Part shown: in pieces, positions 24,517 through 36,414 of the stretch
Layout of the letters: every line of letters starts with the position of its first letter
Numbering within the stretch: position 1 is the first letter of the stretch
Source of the DNA: Nectonema munidae
Taxonomy: Eukaryota > Nematomorpha > Nectonematoida > Nectonematidae
Length of the DNA: 64,000 nt
Assembly (NCBI GenBank): GCA_030549495.1
Contig: JAUIRK010000361.1
Coordinates: forward strand, 62,001 to 126,000
Direction: 5' to 3'
Translations under genes and position numbers: made by a program
The notes under the pieces: generated by a model
What the model was told of the DNA's origin: nothing
The model's input: the letters and a program-made list of their open reading frames with translations, nothing else
Databases searched by the model: none

Positions 24517-25765
24517 TATATATGAATTGGAATCAGCACAGAAATTAATTCACAATTATAGGAATAAATCATGTAATTAAAAATATTGTCTCGACTGAAA
24601 TTCCTATCCTTTGCCAGTATTCTTCTCAACTTTGAAAAAGATCTTTCGAACTAGAAGCCGGACCACATTGCAAAAGTAAATACGTTATTGGTGATATATT
24701 CGGGTTTTTCATTTCCACAATCTCGCTAATTTGGTTATATTTCATTCTACGCTTTATGTATAAATTCAACCCGCATTCATCATTGTTAAAATCAATAAAA
24801 TTTATAACTATGTTTACTTCTTTTATTGTAAAACTCCTTTTTTTGTTATTTTTCGATCAATGCAATAATTTTTCCAGCATTATCTCTTTTAATAGATAGC
24901 AAATATTTACTCAGATTAACTTTATTCAAACTTTTTTTGCATTATTGATCAAAATTCAAAATACCATTTTCATCACTGATTTTCTCTATGATGTTATTTA
25001 TTTAGGGGTCGTAGTTTGTTTTTATTTGCTTTTCAAGTTATATAAACGTTTAAACTTTTTTGAATTGCCTCCTTAGATGTAGGGAGTTAATATTTTTTCG
25101 CGTGGGCCTTTGCAAAGTTTACACCGCCTCTGTATATGTATTAATTTTTTATTTAAGATAATATTCTACCTTGTATATTTTTTAATTTTATTTCAACTTT
25201 TGAATAATTCATCTAAACATTTGAGAAGTGGTAAAAGGTTCATTTTTATGTATTTTTCATTTTTGATTTAACTGCTAAAATTTCTTTTTCGATTTGATTT
25301 TAAAAAATTGACTTTTATCGGCCTAACACAAAAAAATGGCCTTTTATTGACCTAAAAAATTGTCTGAAATTACCCATATATTATTTAAAATTGAAAAAAC
25401 CTTTGTTTTTTTGTCTTTTTCTTGAGTCTTGCCAAAATTGACTTTTGATCGCCCTGATTATAAGACACTTTCGTACCTGTTCAAAAGGAACGACTATAGA
25501 AATAGTATGTTTTAATTTTTAATTTATCTATTGAAAGAAAGATTCTATACATAAAATATTTTGGAGTACATTTGATATAAAGGATACTTGGAGGCACTTA
25601 AAAAGAGAACACCAATGGAAAACACTATGCAAGTGTAGAAAAATTAAACGATTAATTAGAGATACTACTAATGTAATTTAAGATATTTGTTTACGAGACT
25701 TTAGCCGTATTTGATATAGTGTAAACTACAAGTACCTATTAATTCAGATCTAAACTCTGCTTTAG
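24517..25765. other. CRAMP1 intron 1 spacer
   Basis: No gene recognised. Around 25260-25440 short T-rich blocks (GACTTTTATCGGCCTA, GGCCTTTTATTGACCTA) recur as a weak local repeat. Confidence 0.5.
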
Positions 25766-26006
25766 TTAACACACTTCCCGTATTTTATGTGATTATGTTT
25801 GTTGCAAAAAATCATGAATTTAGGAACTTTGTTAAAACTAATAATAGTTGTACCAACAATTTTGGACGGACTCCGGACAATTTTGTCCATTGCCAATTTA
25901 AAACACATTTTTCTAAAATATCCACCATAGAAACTTCTTTCAAAATTAACATGTAAACGTTCTCGTTAGGATAAAAAATCAAAATAAAATAAAATTAGCA
26001 AAAAAA

Positions 26007-27199
26007 TTATTTTATTGTTTTTGAAAAAAAGAAAATTTTGAAATTAAAGTAAAAGTTAGTATATTTGGCATTAAATTTATATGATTTGACTAAGCATTCA
26101 GAACACAATATTCTATAATGTACATTGCAAACAAACTTTTTGCACTTTTTACACTGTTTAGATGCTTTTTTTCTTTTTAATTTGCAACGGTAACACAAAG
26201 ATCTTGATATGGAAGTCATTGGTTGAGTAGTGTCTTGAGAAAAACCATAAAAAGAGAGTAAGTTTCTGATAGCTCAGGGTACTTCGGATATCATTGATCT
26301 TATTTTCATTGATTCTTCGGCCAGAAAGGATAAATTCTGCATGAAAACTTTTCTTTCACTTTCTTTGGTTGAAGGAAATTTGTCAGGCGAGTTGAACTTG
26401 GCAATTATCCAGGTGTTCAAGACACTAATGTCTAAATAGTTAGAAAAAACTGCATGCGTCCATTTTCTATTAAGCTTGTCTTTTAAACTTCTGAGCATTT
26501 TATTAGCAACATCCACTCCTCCTTTATATTCATTATAAGATAATAAGCTGTCAGGTTTAGAATGAACATGGCTTACTCTTGTATTTTTATGTTGTGAGGA
26601 TAGAATATACACAACTTTGAAGTTTTTAGAAGAATGTTTTCTTGGTATGTAGGCAGTCAAAGAAGCAAATTTTGTGTAAATTATTCTACTCTCATACTCA
26701 CATAATTTCAACTCTTTGAGATAGGGTGGCCTGAATATAAAAGGGAGAAACCTTCTGTTAGCCATAACTGTTCCACACAAGAAACGTCTTAGCCATTACA
26801 CCAAATGAAAAGTTCATTACTAGTAAAAAATCGATCAGTGTATAATCCACAACCTTTCTGGATGCTACTATCATTTATCAAACGCTTGCACGCGTTGAAA
26901 ACAGAAAAGTAGGAGGGGTCCTGTAAACCAGAGACGTAAATTTAAGGTTTCATACAGTAAAAATATTTAGCGTCGTTCAAGTGATAAAACTTCACCCCAT
27001 AGTGGCTGGGCTTCTTAGGGTCATAAATTTTTATCGAGCAACCTCCTCTGAAAGTAACCAGCGCTGAGTATGGAGTCCAATATCTTGAAAATTTACTATA
27101 GAAGTAGTCATGTAGCTTTCTTATAGCGTTTATTTTGTCCAAGGGATCTCTCTCTTCTTTTATGTCAAAACGGAGAAAAACATGTATGAGAGTGAACAT
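26007..27199 (-). pseudogene. piggyBac transposase pseudogene (element 2)
   Basis: The 5'-most piece, 26942-27199, contains DPLDKINAIRKLHDYFYSKF followed by YWTPYSALVTFRGGCSIKIY, the start of the DDE domain. 26274-26780 encodes MANRRFLPFIFRPPYLKEL and SYNEYKGGVDVANKML (third Asp region) and a long helical part. 26007-26219 encodes the cysteine-rich tail CYRCKLKRKKASKQCKKCKK with C-N-V-H and CSEC. The second Asp region falls in the gap 26780-26940, where the frame is disturbed. Relatives of its sequence occur in piggyBac element 3. Not functional. Confidence 0.85.
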
Positions 27200-28927
27200 A
27201 TCCCGACCCAGGCTTGCAACTTGAAAACAAATCAGAAACTTTGACTTTTTAATCTCGATTTTGACCGATACTAATCAAGGCACTAAAATAGGCTGAGATG
27301 ACTGATCTGAAAACTTTTATAACAGTGATGCAAATTCCGATACTTAGGACTTCTCGATCTGAAAAAGTAAAAAAAGGGTCTAGAATACAATTTTATTATG
27401 TTAATTTATCATTTTTTCAATTCGTACAATTTTCAACTTTTGATAAATTGCTTAGCAATATACCCCAACAAACAAAAAGCAAAAACATATTCTATTATGT
27501 TAGTTTGGAAATTCACAGTAGTACAATGCAATTGAACTTTTTGAAACAAAAAAATGAAATTATCCTAACGCTAACCTAAACCCTAGACCTGAATTCTAAA
27601 ACTAAAATTGATTTAAGCTATCCAAAACCTTATTAGTGTATTTGACTCATCACAAATTTAGCCTCACAACTAGAGAACTAAGGAAAAAATGGTTAGACGT
27701 GTCATAATATCACGCATGCATATATTTTTGTAATACATGAAATTTGAATCCTGAGGTATGATGCTAGTATCAAAGAAAAGTTTGAACAGACTAAGAACAT
27801 CTTTTGGCCTGTCCTTTGGGACCATAAGGTCTTTACTTTACTAAGGTCTCTTATGTTGATTCTTTCTGGTCTTCCAGTATGGCTGAAAGCCGGTTCTCAA
27901 GAATATTCAGTTCCATCAGGAGCAACCAAGGCTTGATCAAATATTGAAGTCACTGTCAAAACCACAGTAAGAAGAAGAATGTGGTGAAGACGAAGAACTT
28001 TTTTCAGAAGACTCAATATCAGAAAAGGAGGTGGTAGACATGAGAAGAAAAATCACGATGGATCAAGGTGAATAATGTCAGCAGAAGCCAGAAAGATTTA
28101 TCAGAAAATTGTGTATGAACAAAATGTGCTCCTCAGTTTACCAATTGCGAAGTTTATCGATGATACATTGTACAAGCGCAGATAAAGATATAATAACAAA
28201 TGTCGATATCGTGTGTTATAAGAGTACAACAAGCCAGCATCATATTTTCTTCATATATTGTCTTGATCATTTCTTATTCGTTCACACCATGGTTGAAAGG
28301 GTTAGAGGTAAACACGAAAAACAAAAATTTATAATATATCAGCAGAGTCTGCTCACTTCTGAATCAATAAATGCACTTGCCAGTTGTGTCGAGAAGAGCA
28401 CGAGGAATACAATTAAATAAAACCAAATTTTGATTATTCACAAGAACAACAAAGTGAACGAGCTTTGTATTGTATATTTTTTCAGTTACATTCAAGCTAT
28501 GTGAGTACTAAAATTTTTTGTCATTCGTTGGTAAATGATTGTAACGCAGGTTTTTAAATCCGATCCTTCCACGTTGGATTACTGACTGTCAAAAATTACT
28601 ACTAGCTCATGCAAGTGGGGGCATCAGTGCCTTATCGATAAAAATACCACCTATCTTAAAATTTTACTGTCACTTACCAAGTTTTAAGTCTTATTCAGTC
28701 TGTTTTTATTCACATCCTAATTGAAATTTTAACAGCTAGTACTAGATCAAGTTTAACAAAATATAGATGGCGTTAAATTGATAAAATTTTCAGCGTTAAA
28801 AATGACTTTTATAGAATGTTTTCTCCTTTTATTTTCAAGTAATTCATACAATTAACCTGTGGTATAATGACTTCACTATTTTCTGATGAAAAAACGTAAT
28901 GGTGAAAATTGGACAAAATTGTCCCCA

Positions 28928-29024
28928 GTCCGTCAACGGCGTTAGTACAATAATGTCCGTCAACGGCGTTAGTACAATAATGTCCGTCAACGGCGTTAGT
29001 ACAATAATGTCCGTCAAGCGAGTG
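28928..29024 (+). repeat. 27-bp tandem repeat array at the right end of piggyBac element 2
   Basis: Three identical 27-bp units begin at 28928, 28955 and 28982, each starting GTCCGTCAACGGCGTTAG. A fourth partial unit, GTCCGTCAAGCGAGTG, runs to the end of the element at 29024. The terminal sequence is thus a variant of the repeat, as expected if a transposase-binding end was multiplied inward. The array is translated as a nine-residue repeat in one frame, but that is incidental. Confidence 0.9.
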
Positions 29025-29028
29025 TTAA

Positions 29029-31594
29029 TGCAAACTTTTATTTATTTGCGTAAATTACATGGATTCATATTTGGGCATGAACATTTGTGTTCAAGCGATG
29101 AATCTTCCTTTTAAATATAAATATTATGATTTGAAAAAGGATATCGAAAGTACTGAAATTATTTCTTCTATGAATACTTGTGTAGGAGAATTGCCAACTG
29201 ACTTCATTCATCCAAAATCTATAATCTATATCAGGATAAAAATAAAATCAGTTTAATTTTACGATAATATTCATCTCATGTTGAAGTTATGACGACGTTG
29301 GTTGTACTGTATTGTAGCGCGTTAAAATTATGCTATGTGCTTCCCCTCATTTGCTACTCAAAAACAAAAACAAATTAAAAAGCAATAGTTTTCCCTTTGG
29401 TTTGGGTTTGGTTTGAATAAGATTGTTAAAAAAGATTGCGGGAACATTGAATAAAAAATCTAAGAAAAGTAAGTCCTCTTAAATTCCAAATATGAAAATA
29501 CATATAATTAATTGAATCGAAATCTCACTACATGTAAATCCAAAATCGTTTCATGATGGGGGCGTGTGTAGTGTTGACTAGATTGCTTTTTTGGCACAGG
29601 TTCATAAACTTATAATTAAGCCTTTCCTATGAGATTAGTTAATCACACATGCCAATGCAATATTAAAATGAATGCATTGGATTTGGGTTATCAAATTCAA
29701 CGTACAATTATCACGTATCAAGTCAAACGTGAATTCTAAAAAACATTGAACCATTAAAAATGCTTCAGAAATAAGAACTACTTACATTCGGCGAATTTTC
29801 CTTTGCTTTAATCAGCGAAATGTTACTGAATAATTATGAGATCAAAAAAGAGGTAAGTAAAGGAAAAAACAAAATCTATACAAATTTCTTTGGAATTGGA
29901 TTCCAAATAAAGGTACTTTGAATAACCCCTACTCAAAGATAAATCTAATACTTCTTATTTTTAATGTTACTTCACAAGAAACACTTTAAAAACTTTCTGA
30001 ATATAGCTATAGTCTTTTGCATACATAATATTCCATTCAAAGTATTTTAGCAAAAAGAAGGAAAATTTGCAAAAATATTTGAAACTATGGAAATCAAGTT
30101 AAATTGCAAAACAAAAAACTTCAAACCAAATGTACGGAGAACATAAGTTATATAAATCTGAATTTCACAAAACTAACTCGACAGAAACAATAAAAGCAGT
30201 TAATTAATTAGATTGCATGCTTTAATAAATCTTAGTTGATCAGCGCTTCAAGTTTCAAATATATTTCAAGTACATTCAATTATATGAAACATATATATTC
30301 GGTCTTCGCTTTTCAAATATTAACCCTTGGCGTGTGCATCGTTCTTCATGGTTTGAGTGAAATATTACAAAAAAATTATAATGAATAGTTTGTAAATGAA
30401 GTATTCAATGAGAGTCTTGAAATCGAAAAAAACTTAGCAGGACAAGAAGAACCTTTGCTGAAATGATAGGCAGTACTGGATATGTTTTCTCTTCTCATGT
30501 AGTATCTGAATCCCTCGTGGATCATTGTGAATTGTGAAGCTTGAAAAAATAGAAAACTCCTGAAAAAATAATAAAATCAAAGTTGCGATCATTTGTTTTG
30601 TGGTAGAAGTGCGAGGTAAGAATTTGAGGAGAGGAGGTGTGTTGTAAAATTTGAAGATATAAGCCGAAAAATGAGTGCAGAAGCGATGGAAAAGCCTGCG
30701 TGTGTTTTGATTGATGGGTTAAATGGAGAGTTAGAGGAAAGGAGGAGGGAAATCGGGGTTGATTTTGAAGGAAAGGTCAAATGAGTTTGTGTCATATGTC
30801 TGAGTTATTGCTTGGTCGAGGATGGGCCTAGAACCTTTTAAAATACAAAACAATGCATTATTTTAATTACAAATACAATACAAACAAGTGTATCTGATCC
30901 AACCCTGGTGCTTACACAACAGCAGTGAATATGACAATGGAATCTTCTTCCAAATAAGGCTTTGTAAATTAAGATTTTCTAAAATATGCTGCAGGAAACG
31001 AGAGAGAATGAAGTAAAAATGCTACTGCCAATCCTTATATTATATTTCTAATTTTTTCCCACTTATCTTGTTACTGAGCAAAATACTTGCGAGATTTTGA
31101 AAATACTTAATTTTGTTAATTGAAAATATTATATGCTTATACCTTGCACTGATCCAATCTTCTAATTATTAAGAGGGACATTAGCGTATTCTATAAAAAT
31201 ATAACTTATTTTGTTAGAATTGTCATTTATTATTTTATGTAACACATCAGTGATCTCTACACGCCTGTTCACTCATCTTATCCATTAAGGTTGTTTCTTT
31301 AAAACACGCTAAATCTTCGCTCGCTATTTTGAAAATTTTCCGATTTAGCATCCAAAATATATAAGCTAATTGTACATCCAAATTTGGAAAAAATGCCAAT
31401 ATTTATAAACTAGTTCAGCATTGTAATTTTAGAAGAAATTATTAATTGGCTCACATAATTTAGGCTATTTTTAAGTCAGGATGGCTGAACCAAATTCACA
31501 TCTTTGCAATTTATCATAAGTCTTTCTGAGATTAAATAGTGTCAAACTAGTTTCCTTATTAACAATTCCAGTATCCAGATATACTTTTTTTTAG
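29029..31594. other. 3' part of CRAMP1 intron 1
   Basis: No gene recognised. The minus-strand open frame at 30589-30795 is Ser/Leu/Pro-biased and shows no domain. The intron ends with a good pyrimidine tract and TTTTTTTTAG at 31594. Confidence 0.6.
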
Positions 31595-31707
31595 AGGAAA
31601 TGAGTCAAGATGTTGGTACTGATTTAGAGAATAAATATCGTAAAAGGAAGACATGGGAACAGTGGACGCGAGATGAGGTCATCACTTTTTTCGAAGCAAT
31701 CAACATA
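31595..31707 (+). CDS. CRAMP1: CRAMP1 exon 2 (first half of SANT domain)
   Basis: Residues 80-116. The sequence ends with RKRKTWEQWTRDEVITFFEA then INI. The paired Trp residues and FFEA motif match the first helix region of the Cramped SANT domain. Donor GTAAGG, phase 0. Confidence 0.92.
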
Positions 31708-32125
31708 GTAAGGAGCTTTTCTTTATTCTGTTTTCGCTTTCACGTGATGCTTTCGTATCCATCATCCAAGTCGAAAGAAAATGGTGGGTGGCTTTATCGA
31801 ACGCACATGCCATGCAATATCAAAAAGGCTTAGAATCGCTCTCCCTGCATACATAATGAAATTCTTTTTTTTCCTCTCCCCAATACATGTCGTATATGTT
31901 GTAAGTGACCTTGCGAGACACCTATTTTAATATACGGTCTTTCTCAAGTGTCATATACGCGAACATGGTGCTTTCATCTTTATTGATATATTATAAACTG
32001 GGAAAATCGTTTTTTAACCCTTCTAATCTATTTTCCTATGATTATGAGGATTGCGGTGCTTGAAATATATGAATAAAATGATTACAAGTCTCATTTTATT
32101 CATATTTTCATTTTATTATACTTTA
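31708..32125 (+). other. CRAMP1 intron 2, 5' part
   Basis: AT-rich intron sequence with no feature recognised. The intron runs to 34871. Confidence 0.6.
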
Positions 32126-32698
32126 TATAAACCATTTTAAGTTCTAAGTTGTCCCAGTGGCGTAGCCAGGACCGGCTCTGTGGTGCAGTGCCCCTCCATT
32201 ATTCGCCAGGTGCACACTTTTTTATTCTCTAAAAATTTAAAGCTATTATAAATCTATCTGCATTGATGGCGTGTTGAAATTTTTGTTCTCAAAGATAATA
32301 AACATTTTCTTAACTTTTAAGCTTCCGAGAAATTAGATATTTTTTATTTTTTTGAGACAATTGTGTCCATTTGTTGCTCGTCGCGATTTTTATTTTTCGC
32401 TTCTCCACTGAGTTGTCTTTTTTAAGTTGTAAATTGTTTTTTAACTTTGATCTCAGCTATCACAAATGATTTTTTACAGCACTCGATGTGTACGTTAAAT
32501 TTTGTTTCATACTATTTTGCCAAAACATTTTACTTTTTTTTGTAATTATTTCTAATAAAATGCTTTTTTATTTGAAACTATACTAAACATTGTCTAAATT
32601 TTTTTTCCTATTTACAGAAAATGTTCAATAGTTTGGTAAATTTATATTTAAAAAATAGTTTAAATAAATGGCAATTTAGAACTTAAAATGGTTTATAT
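32126..32698. mobile_element. Non-autonomous element with about 26-bp terminal inverted repeats
   Basis: The left end carries TATAAACCATTTTAAGTTCT (about 32126-32145). The right end carries its inverse AGAACTTAAAATGGTTTATA (32678-32697), with the similarity extending inward by five or so bases. Flanks are TA-rich, which suits a TA-targeting (Tc1/mariner-like) MITE. A solitary CAGTGGCGTAGCCA end (hAT type) at 32155 shows a further nested insertion. No coding capacity. Confidence 0.65.
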
Positions 32699-33050
32699 TT
32701 ATATATATATATCTTCCGAACCCTCAAATGAATACATCCAATAACCTGTCATAATTTTATTCACGATATCAATTACATATTACTTCCATTTAGGATAAAT
32801 TTGCTCAATCTATGATTCGATATAATAACAAATGGGAGACAATGATGAAAAGATCATTGTGATTTTAAATATTTATTAAATTGCATATTACTACATTATA
32901 GCTAGACTTTCCAGTGTATTCAATTAGATACTTTTTTTTCATAAAAAAGTTTGCTCTATGCTTGATTTGAAATAATAAAAATGGGAAGACAACGGGGTAA
33001 TTGTGTTTTTGAATACAATAACGAAGTATTAGAGTGTTAAAACTCTAATC

Positions 33051-33199
33051 GCGTGAGTATGGTTGGTCAGATGCTGGTTTCGATAACTCAAGGTCTTGGG
33101 TTCAATACCGTATCAAGCCTACTTTCTTCATAGTTCGATACAAGCGGCACAATTGTGCTTTCTCGATGAAAACGCCCTACGGTACGTTTACCTTTAAAT
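33051..33199 (+). repeat. SINE-A copy 2
   Basis: It begins GCGTGAGTATGGTTGGTCAG and carries the B box (GGGTTCAATAC), then CATAGTTCGATACAAGC and TTCTCGATGAAAAC. The sequence after it (33195-33262) resembles the arm of the Tc1-like element at 59566-60412, so SINE and arm remnant adjoin here too. Confidence 0.75.
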
Positions 33200-33262
33200 A
33201 TGGGGTTATTTGGTTTATTTCATTAAGTTTGAATTAGTTTAGTGCCAATTAACTTTAAATTA

Positions 33263-34871
33263 TGAAGTTTAGTGCTTTTAAAAAAAGAATCATAGTATAT
33301 TTTATATCTAATACATTATAAAATATTTATTTATATACTAAATAAATATGTATTTGGCACTTATATAAACATGAAAATAGGAAATTATGATTGCAATAAA
33401 TCTGTAGTTAGGGGGAAAACAAACTCTAATAATATTTTAATGAATAAATATTGAAAATAGATTTCATATTCAAACTCAGTATAAAACTTGCAACATTTTG
33501 ATGTGCTAGACTTCATGATTTGACTTAACATGAGGGAAATAGTTCGTTTCAACCTCTTGATCTCTGTATACTTTACACAACAATAATAATAATAATTGGT
33601 AAAAAAAAGTAGATAAAGCAAGTTCTAGTGTTTTTCTTATTAGGTGGTTTTAGCAAGGCGCCAATTATGGATAGAATGCCAATAACGGATTCGTCTTTTG
33701 ATTTTGAAATTCTTGAAAACAAAGCTTTAATCAATAATAATCGATGTTGAAATTAGTTTTAAATAAGGCGTAGAAAAATCATAATTATGAAATTTAAATA
33801 AAATTTGACAACGTTGTAATGTTGTCTTCTCTTTCATAATATCAAATCAAATATAGAGCAAATTATATTTCATATTGTTGTTTCCAAAGAATGCATTTCA
33901 AGTCGCAAACCCGTATGCGTCTAATTAAAAAGTGACTAAAATGTAGATGAATCCATTATTAAAAATACTTTAGCCCATCCCTCCTACTACGATTTTCGTT
34001 TTCTCCCGTGATAAACATCCTGTATGTATAGCGGAATAAGGAATATTAGGAATAAGCACTTTGACAATAACAGTATTGCGCTTCAAACTTGAGGACCAGA
34101 GTGTACTAAAATGATAATCGATTGCCAGCGCTTTCTGAGGGAGCGAGACACCAGTGTCCCACAAAAGAAAATCGTGTAACAAATTCATCTCTACAACACA
34201 CAATACTGTGTGGCTGAACTATTCAGAAGACGACTTCCCAATTTTTTAGACCTGTCGTCCCACAAAGTGCTTTTTATATGGTCATGACCCTTTAATATAC
34301 ACAATTAGCTCTTGTTTATATTTGTGTCATGTCATACTATGATTTAAAAATTGTACCCAGGTGTGCCCCTAAGAGTACATATGCCAATTTTCTGAAACTG
34401 TTATCTAGACCGTTTGGAGGCATAATATATTCAAACGCTCGCGCTGTTCATAATCATTCTTCTAGTTTTCTTGTGCTCTACTTTCTCTCTCTGTGTTATT
34501 CTTCTTATCCGTTTAGCACTTAACTTTGAAAGAGCAAAAAAGTTACCTTTTTTTCAAAAATGTTATGCTTTAGTTCCAATAGGTTAAAATAGTTTTATTG
34601 AATTTAAACTTGAATCGTGTTATGGTTGAGAACAATTTCACATTTAAATTTTAAACTAGTTAGTGTGAATGGAATAAAATGCTAAATATATTAGCATTTT
34701 ATTATGATTAAAATTTCACTATATCTTTTCACTCTACCTATAATAATGCAGCGAGGCAAAAGGATACATTTCTCTCAATAAATGGTTTGCATTGTTGAAT
34801 CGATGTCCTTTGTTATGCTGATTGTGAAAGGTATCAATTGTAATAATTTTGTGTTTACCTGATGTATTCAG
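33263..34871. other. CRAMP1 intron 2, 3' part
   Basis: No supported gene. A 77-codon minus-strand open frame at 33970-34203 has mixed composition and no motif I recognise. The intron ends TGTATTCAG at 34871. Confidence 0.55.
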
Positions 34872-35025
34872 CATGCAAAAGATTTTGACGCCATCTACAA
34901 GTTTATGCATACAAAACTTTCTTCAAGAGTTTGTCATCGTAACAAAGATCAAGTCAGATTTTACTACTATCGCACATTCAATCGCATTTTAAAGTATTTG
35001 CCCAATTATTTTGAAAAGTGCGCAG
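34872..35025 (+). CDS. CRAMP1: CRAMP1 exon 3 (second half of SANT domain)
   Basis: Residues 117-167, beginning HAKDFDAIYKFMHTKL and continuing RNKDQVRFYYYRTFNRIL. This aligns without gaps to the family pattern HGKDFEAI...KNKEQVRHFYYRTWHKI. It carries the DNA/histone-facing helix of the SANT domain. Donor GTGAGG, phase 1. The next intron is only 53 nt. Confidence 0.95.
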
Positions 35026-35078
35026 GTGAGGCAAACCTCTATCTTATCTTTTTTCTTAACAATATTTCCATATCAAAG

Positions 35079-35268
35079 ATAACCTGACCAAGCAAAAGAT
35101 GGAATTGTCAGCCATGATTAATTTTGGAGAAATTAGAAAGCGATTATTCTCAAGTGAATCACTTTTTTTTATGAATGTAGACAAAGTGTCATTTAACTTT
35201 TTAGAAATCGATCGCAAAATGTTTGAAAAAGTTGTGAAGGATAAATTAGAGGTGTTAATCTATACTGG
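35079..35268 (+). CDS. CRAMP1: CRAMP1 exon 4
   Basis: Residues 169-230 (DNLTKQKMELSAMINFGEIR, then KRL). The INFGEIRKRL block matches the conserved YGELRKKI segment after the SANT domain. The remainder is a lineage-specific helix-rich stretch. Ends in phase 2 before GTATGC; the next intron is 58 nt. Confidence 0.88.
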
Positions 35269-35326
35269 GTATGCATCATTATGAGTTTTTTTCGTAACTC
35301 TTTCTCTTTTTATATGATGCATTTAG

Positions 35327-35409
35327 CTCTATCTTCACCAAAGTCAAAGGCAAAAGCATCCGAATTAAAACTCCGAATTGCGTTGCTCTCGATAACGCCA
35401 AGTCACCGG
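35327..35409 (+). CDS. CRAMP1: CRAMP1 exon 5
   Basis: Residues 232-258. SIFTKVKGKSIRIKTPNCVA matches the conserved TTVRYKGRNLRIKAPMCRAL block. The acceptor GCATTTAG at 35326 is the only one that keeps phase with exon 4. The nearer CACCAAAG would break the frame. Donor GTAAGC; the next intron is 64 nt. Confidence 0.9.
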
Positions 35410-35473
35410 GTAAGCTTTTGTAAAACGGCTTCTTCACTTTTCAAGCATTTTCGATCTATTTCATACTTAACAG

Positions 35474-35646
35474 AAATACCTCCCACTATCAGTGTTAAGC
35501 TAACACCCAAGACCAATCTCGACTGGTCATTCGTTCAAGCCGTTTCTCAGAATCCTCGTTTAATCGTAACTGCCAAGCCTCATTTCAAAGTCTTCCAAAT
35601 TGTCGAATGCCTTCTGGAAAAATGGAAGTCTCATGAAAATTACATT
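35474..35646 (+). CDS. CRAMP1: CRAMP1 exon 6
   Basis: Residues 260-316 (IPPTISVKLTPKTNLDWSFV, then QAVSQNPRLIV and ECLLEKWKSHE). The W-x-x-V-x-x-x-S/A-Q-N-P-R-L and KW-x-x-HE pattern is diagnostic of the family. The donor is taken as ATT|GTTTGT because it alone restores phase with exon 7. The open frame reads on to a TGA at 35689-35691 if unspliced. Confidence 0.88.
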
Positions 35647-35710
35647 GTTTGTCCCATTTTTCAAACCTACCTTAAATTATTTCACGAATGACAATAATCT
35701 CTTATCTTAG

Positions 35711-35917
35711 TTTGACAAAATATCTAATGAAAGTTCTAGTTACCATTACAACGCTAAGAAGTTTCCACGAAATAAAATATCGCTCTCCATTCACCCCTCA
35801 AATCCAATCACGCCTTATTATTTAGTGCCGAGGTGCGATAATTCTTCTATTCACCACTTTATCCCTTCGAAAGACTCATCAACCAACAAGAACCATCAAA
35901 AACCATCTTTGGAAAAA
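35711..35917 (+). CDS. CRAMP1: CRAMP1 exon 7
   Basis: Residues 317-385. KISLSIHPSNPITPYYLVPR recalls the family block KVTLHLFPGENCTLTPLPGV. The rest is a Ser/Asn/Lys-rich linker. Acceptor TTATCTTAG, donor GTAGTA, both phase 0; flanking introns are 64 and 59 nt. Confidence 0.82.
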
Positions 35918-35976
35918 GTAGTATTAATTATTTTTCTATTTTTCCTTTTTAATTCTTCTTTTTTCTCAATGATCAG

Positions 35977-36414
35977 TCTTCGAAGTTGAATGATGTGAAC
36001 AACTTCTTGAGCAATGCGTCACAATACGCTGCTGAAAATGCACCCTTCATGTCAAGCCCTCACTTGAACACCCACTCTTCCTCTACCGACCACAGTGCGA
36101 TTGGGATGCATGCCAGCATACCGAATGATGATATGCTCTTCTCAAGCGAAAGTGCAAATGAACAGACCAAGAGTACTAATGGTCAAGCTAGGCAGGCTGC
36201 ATGTCTAGACGGCTCTTCAAAGGCTCAAGTAACTTTGAGCGAGAAAGCATCGATCCCACCCATTCAGTATGTGGACGTTGAAAGAGAGCACTATCCTTCT
36301 TTCATGAATTTATCACTTGGCGAGTTATACTTACTCTTGAACAGGCCTGGAAAAATTCACTTGGAATATAACATTTCTCCTGATGAAGTTGATCCACAAG
36401 ACAATGAGGAAGCT
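35977..36414 (+). CDS. CRAMP1: CRAMP1 exon 8
   Basis: Residues 386-531, the longest exon. A Ser/Ala/Asn-rich low-complexity linker leads into NLSLGELYLLLNRPGKIHLE. This matches the family block SLTLAEVYLMMGKPSKLQLEY. An acidic segment (DEVDPQDNEEA) follows. Donor GTAAGC, phase 0. Confidence 0.9.

Larger units (their letters stand above)
25770..29024 (-). mobile_element. piggyBac element 2, TTAA-flanked
   Basis: The flanks are TTAA at 25766-25769 and 29025-29028. The ends CACACTTCCCG and CGCTTGACGG (inverse CACTCGCTTG) share a weak inverted repeat. A perfect 14-bp inverted repeat, GGACAATTTTGTCC (25875-25888) and GGACAAAATTGTCC (28911-28924), lies about 100 bp inside each end. This symmetry strongly supports the borders. 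A 27-bp tandem array abuts the right end. The body encodes transposase pieces on the minus strand. Confidence 0.85.

Noticed and set aside
28928-29024. Short identical repeats that could look like a CRISPR array
   Set aside because: The units are contiguous with no spacers, lie at a piggyBac terminus, and the genome is eukaryotic.
30589-30795. 68-codon Ser/Leu/Pro-rich minus-strand frame
   Set aside because: Composition follows a G/A-rich plus-strand stretch; no motif supports a LINE or gene.
33970-34203. 77-codon minus-strand open frame in CRAMP1 intron 2
   Set aside because: No recognisable domain, repeat partner or splice context; probably chance or an unidentifiable relic.
34883-34897. 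Resemblance of CRAMP1 exon 3 (GACGCCATCTAC) to the inverse of the piggyBac AGATGGCGT motif
   Set aside because: The bases encode conserved SANT residues DAIY, so the match is coincidental.
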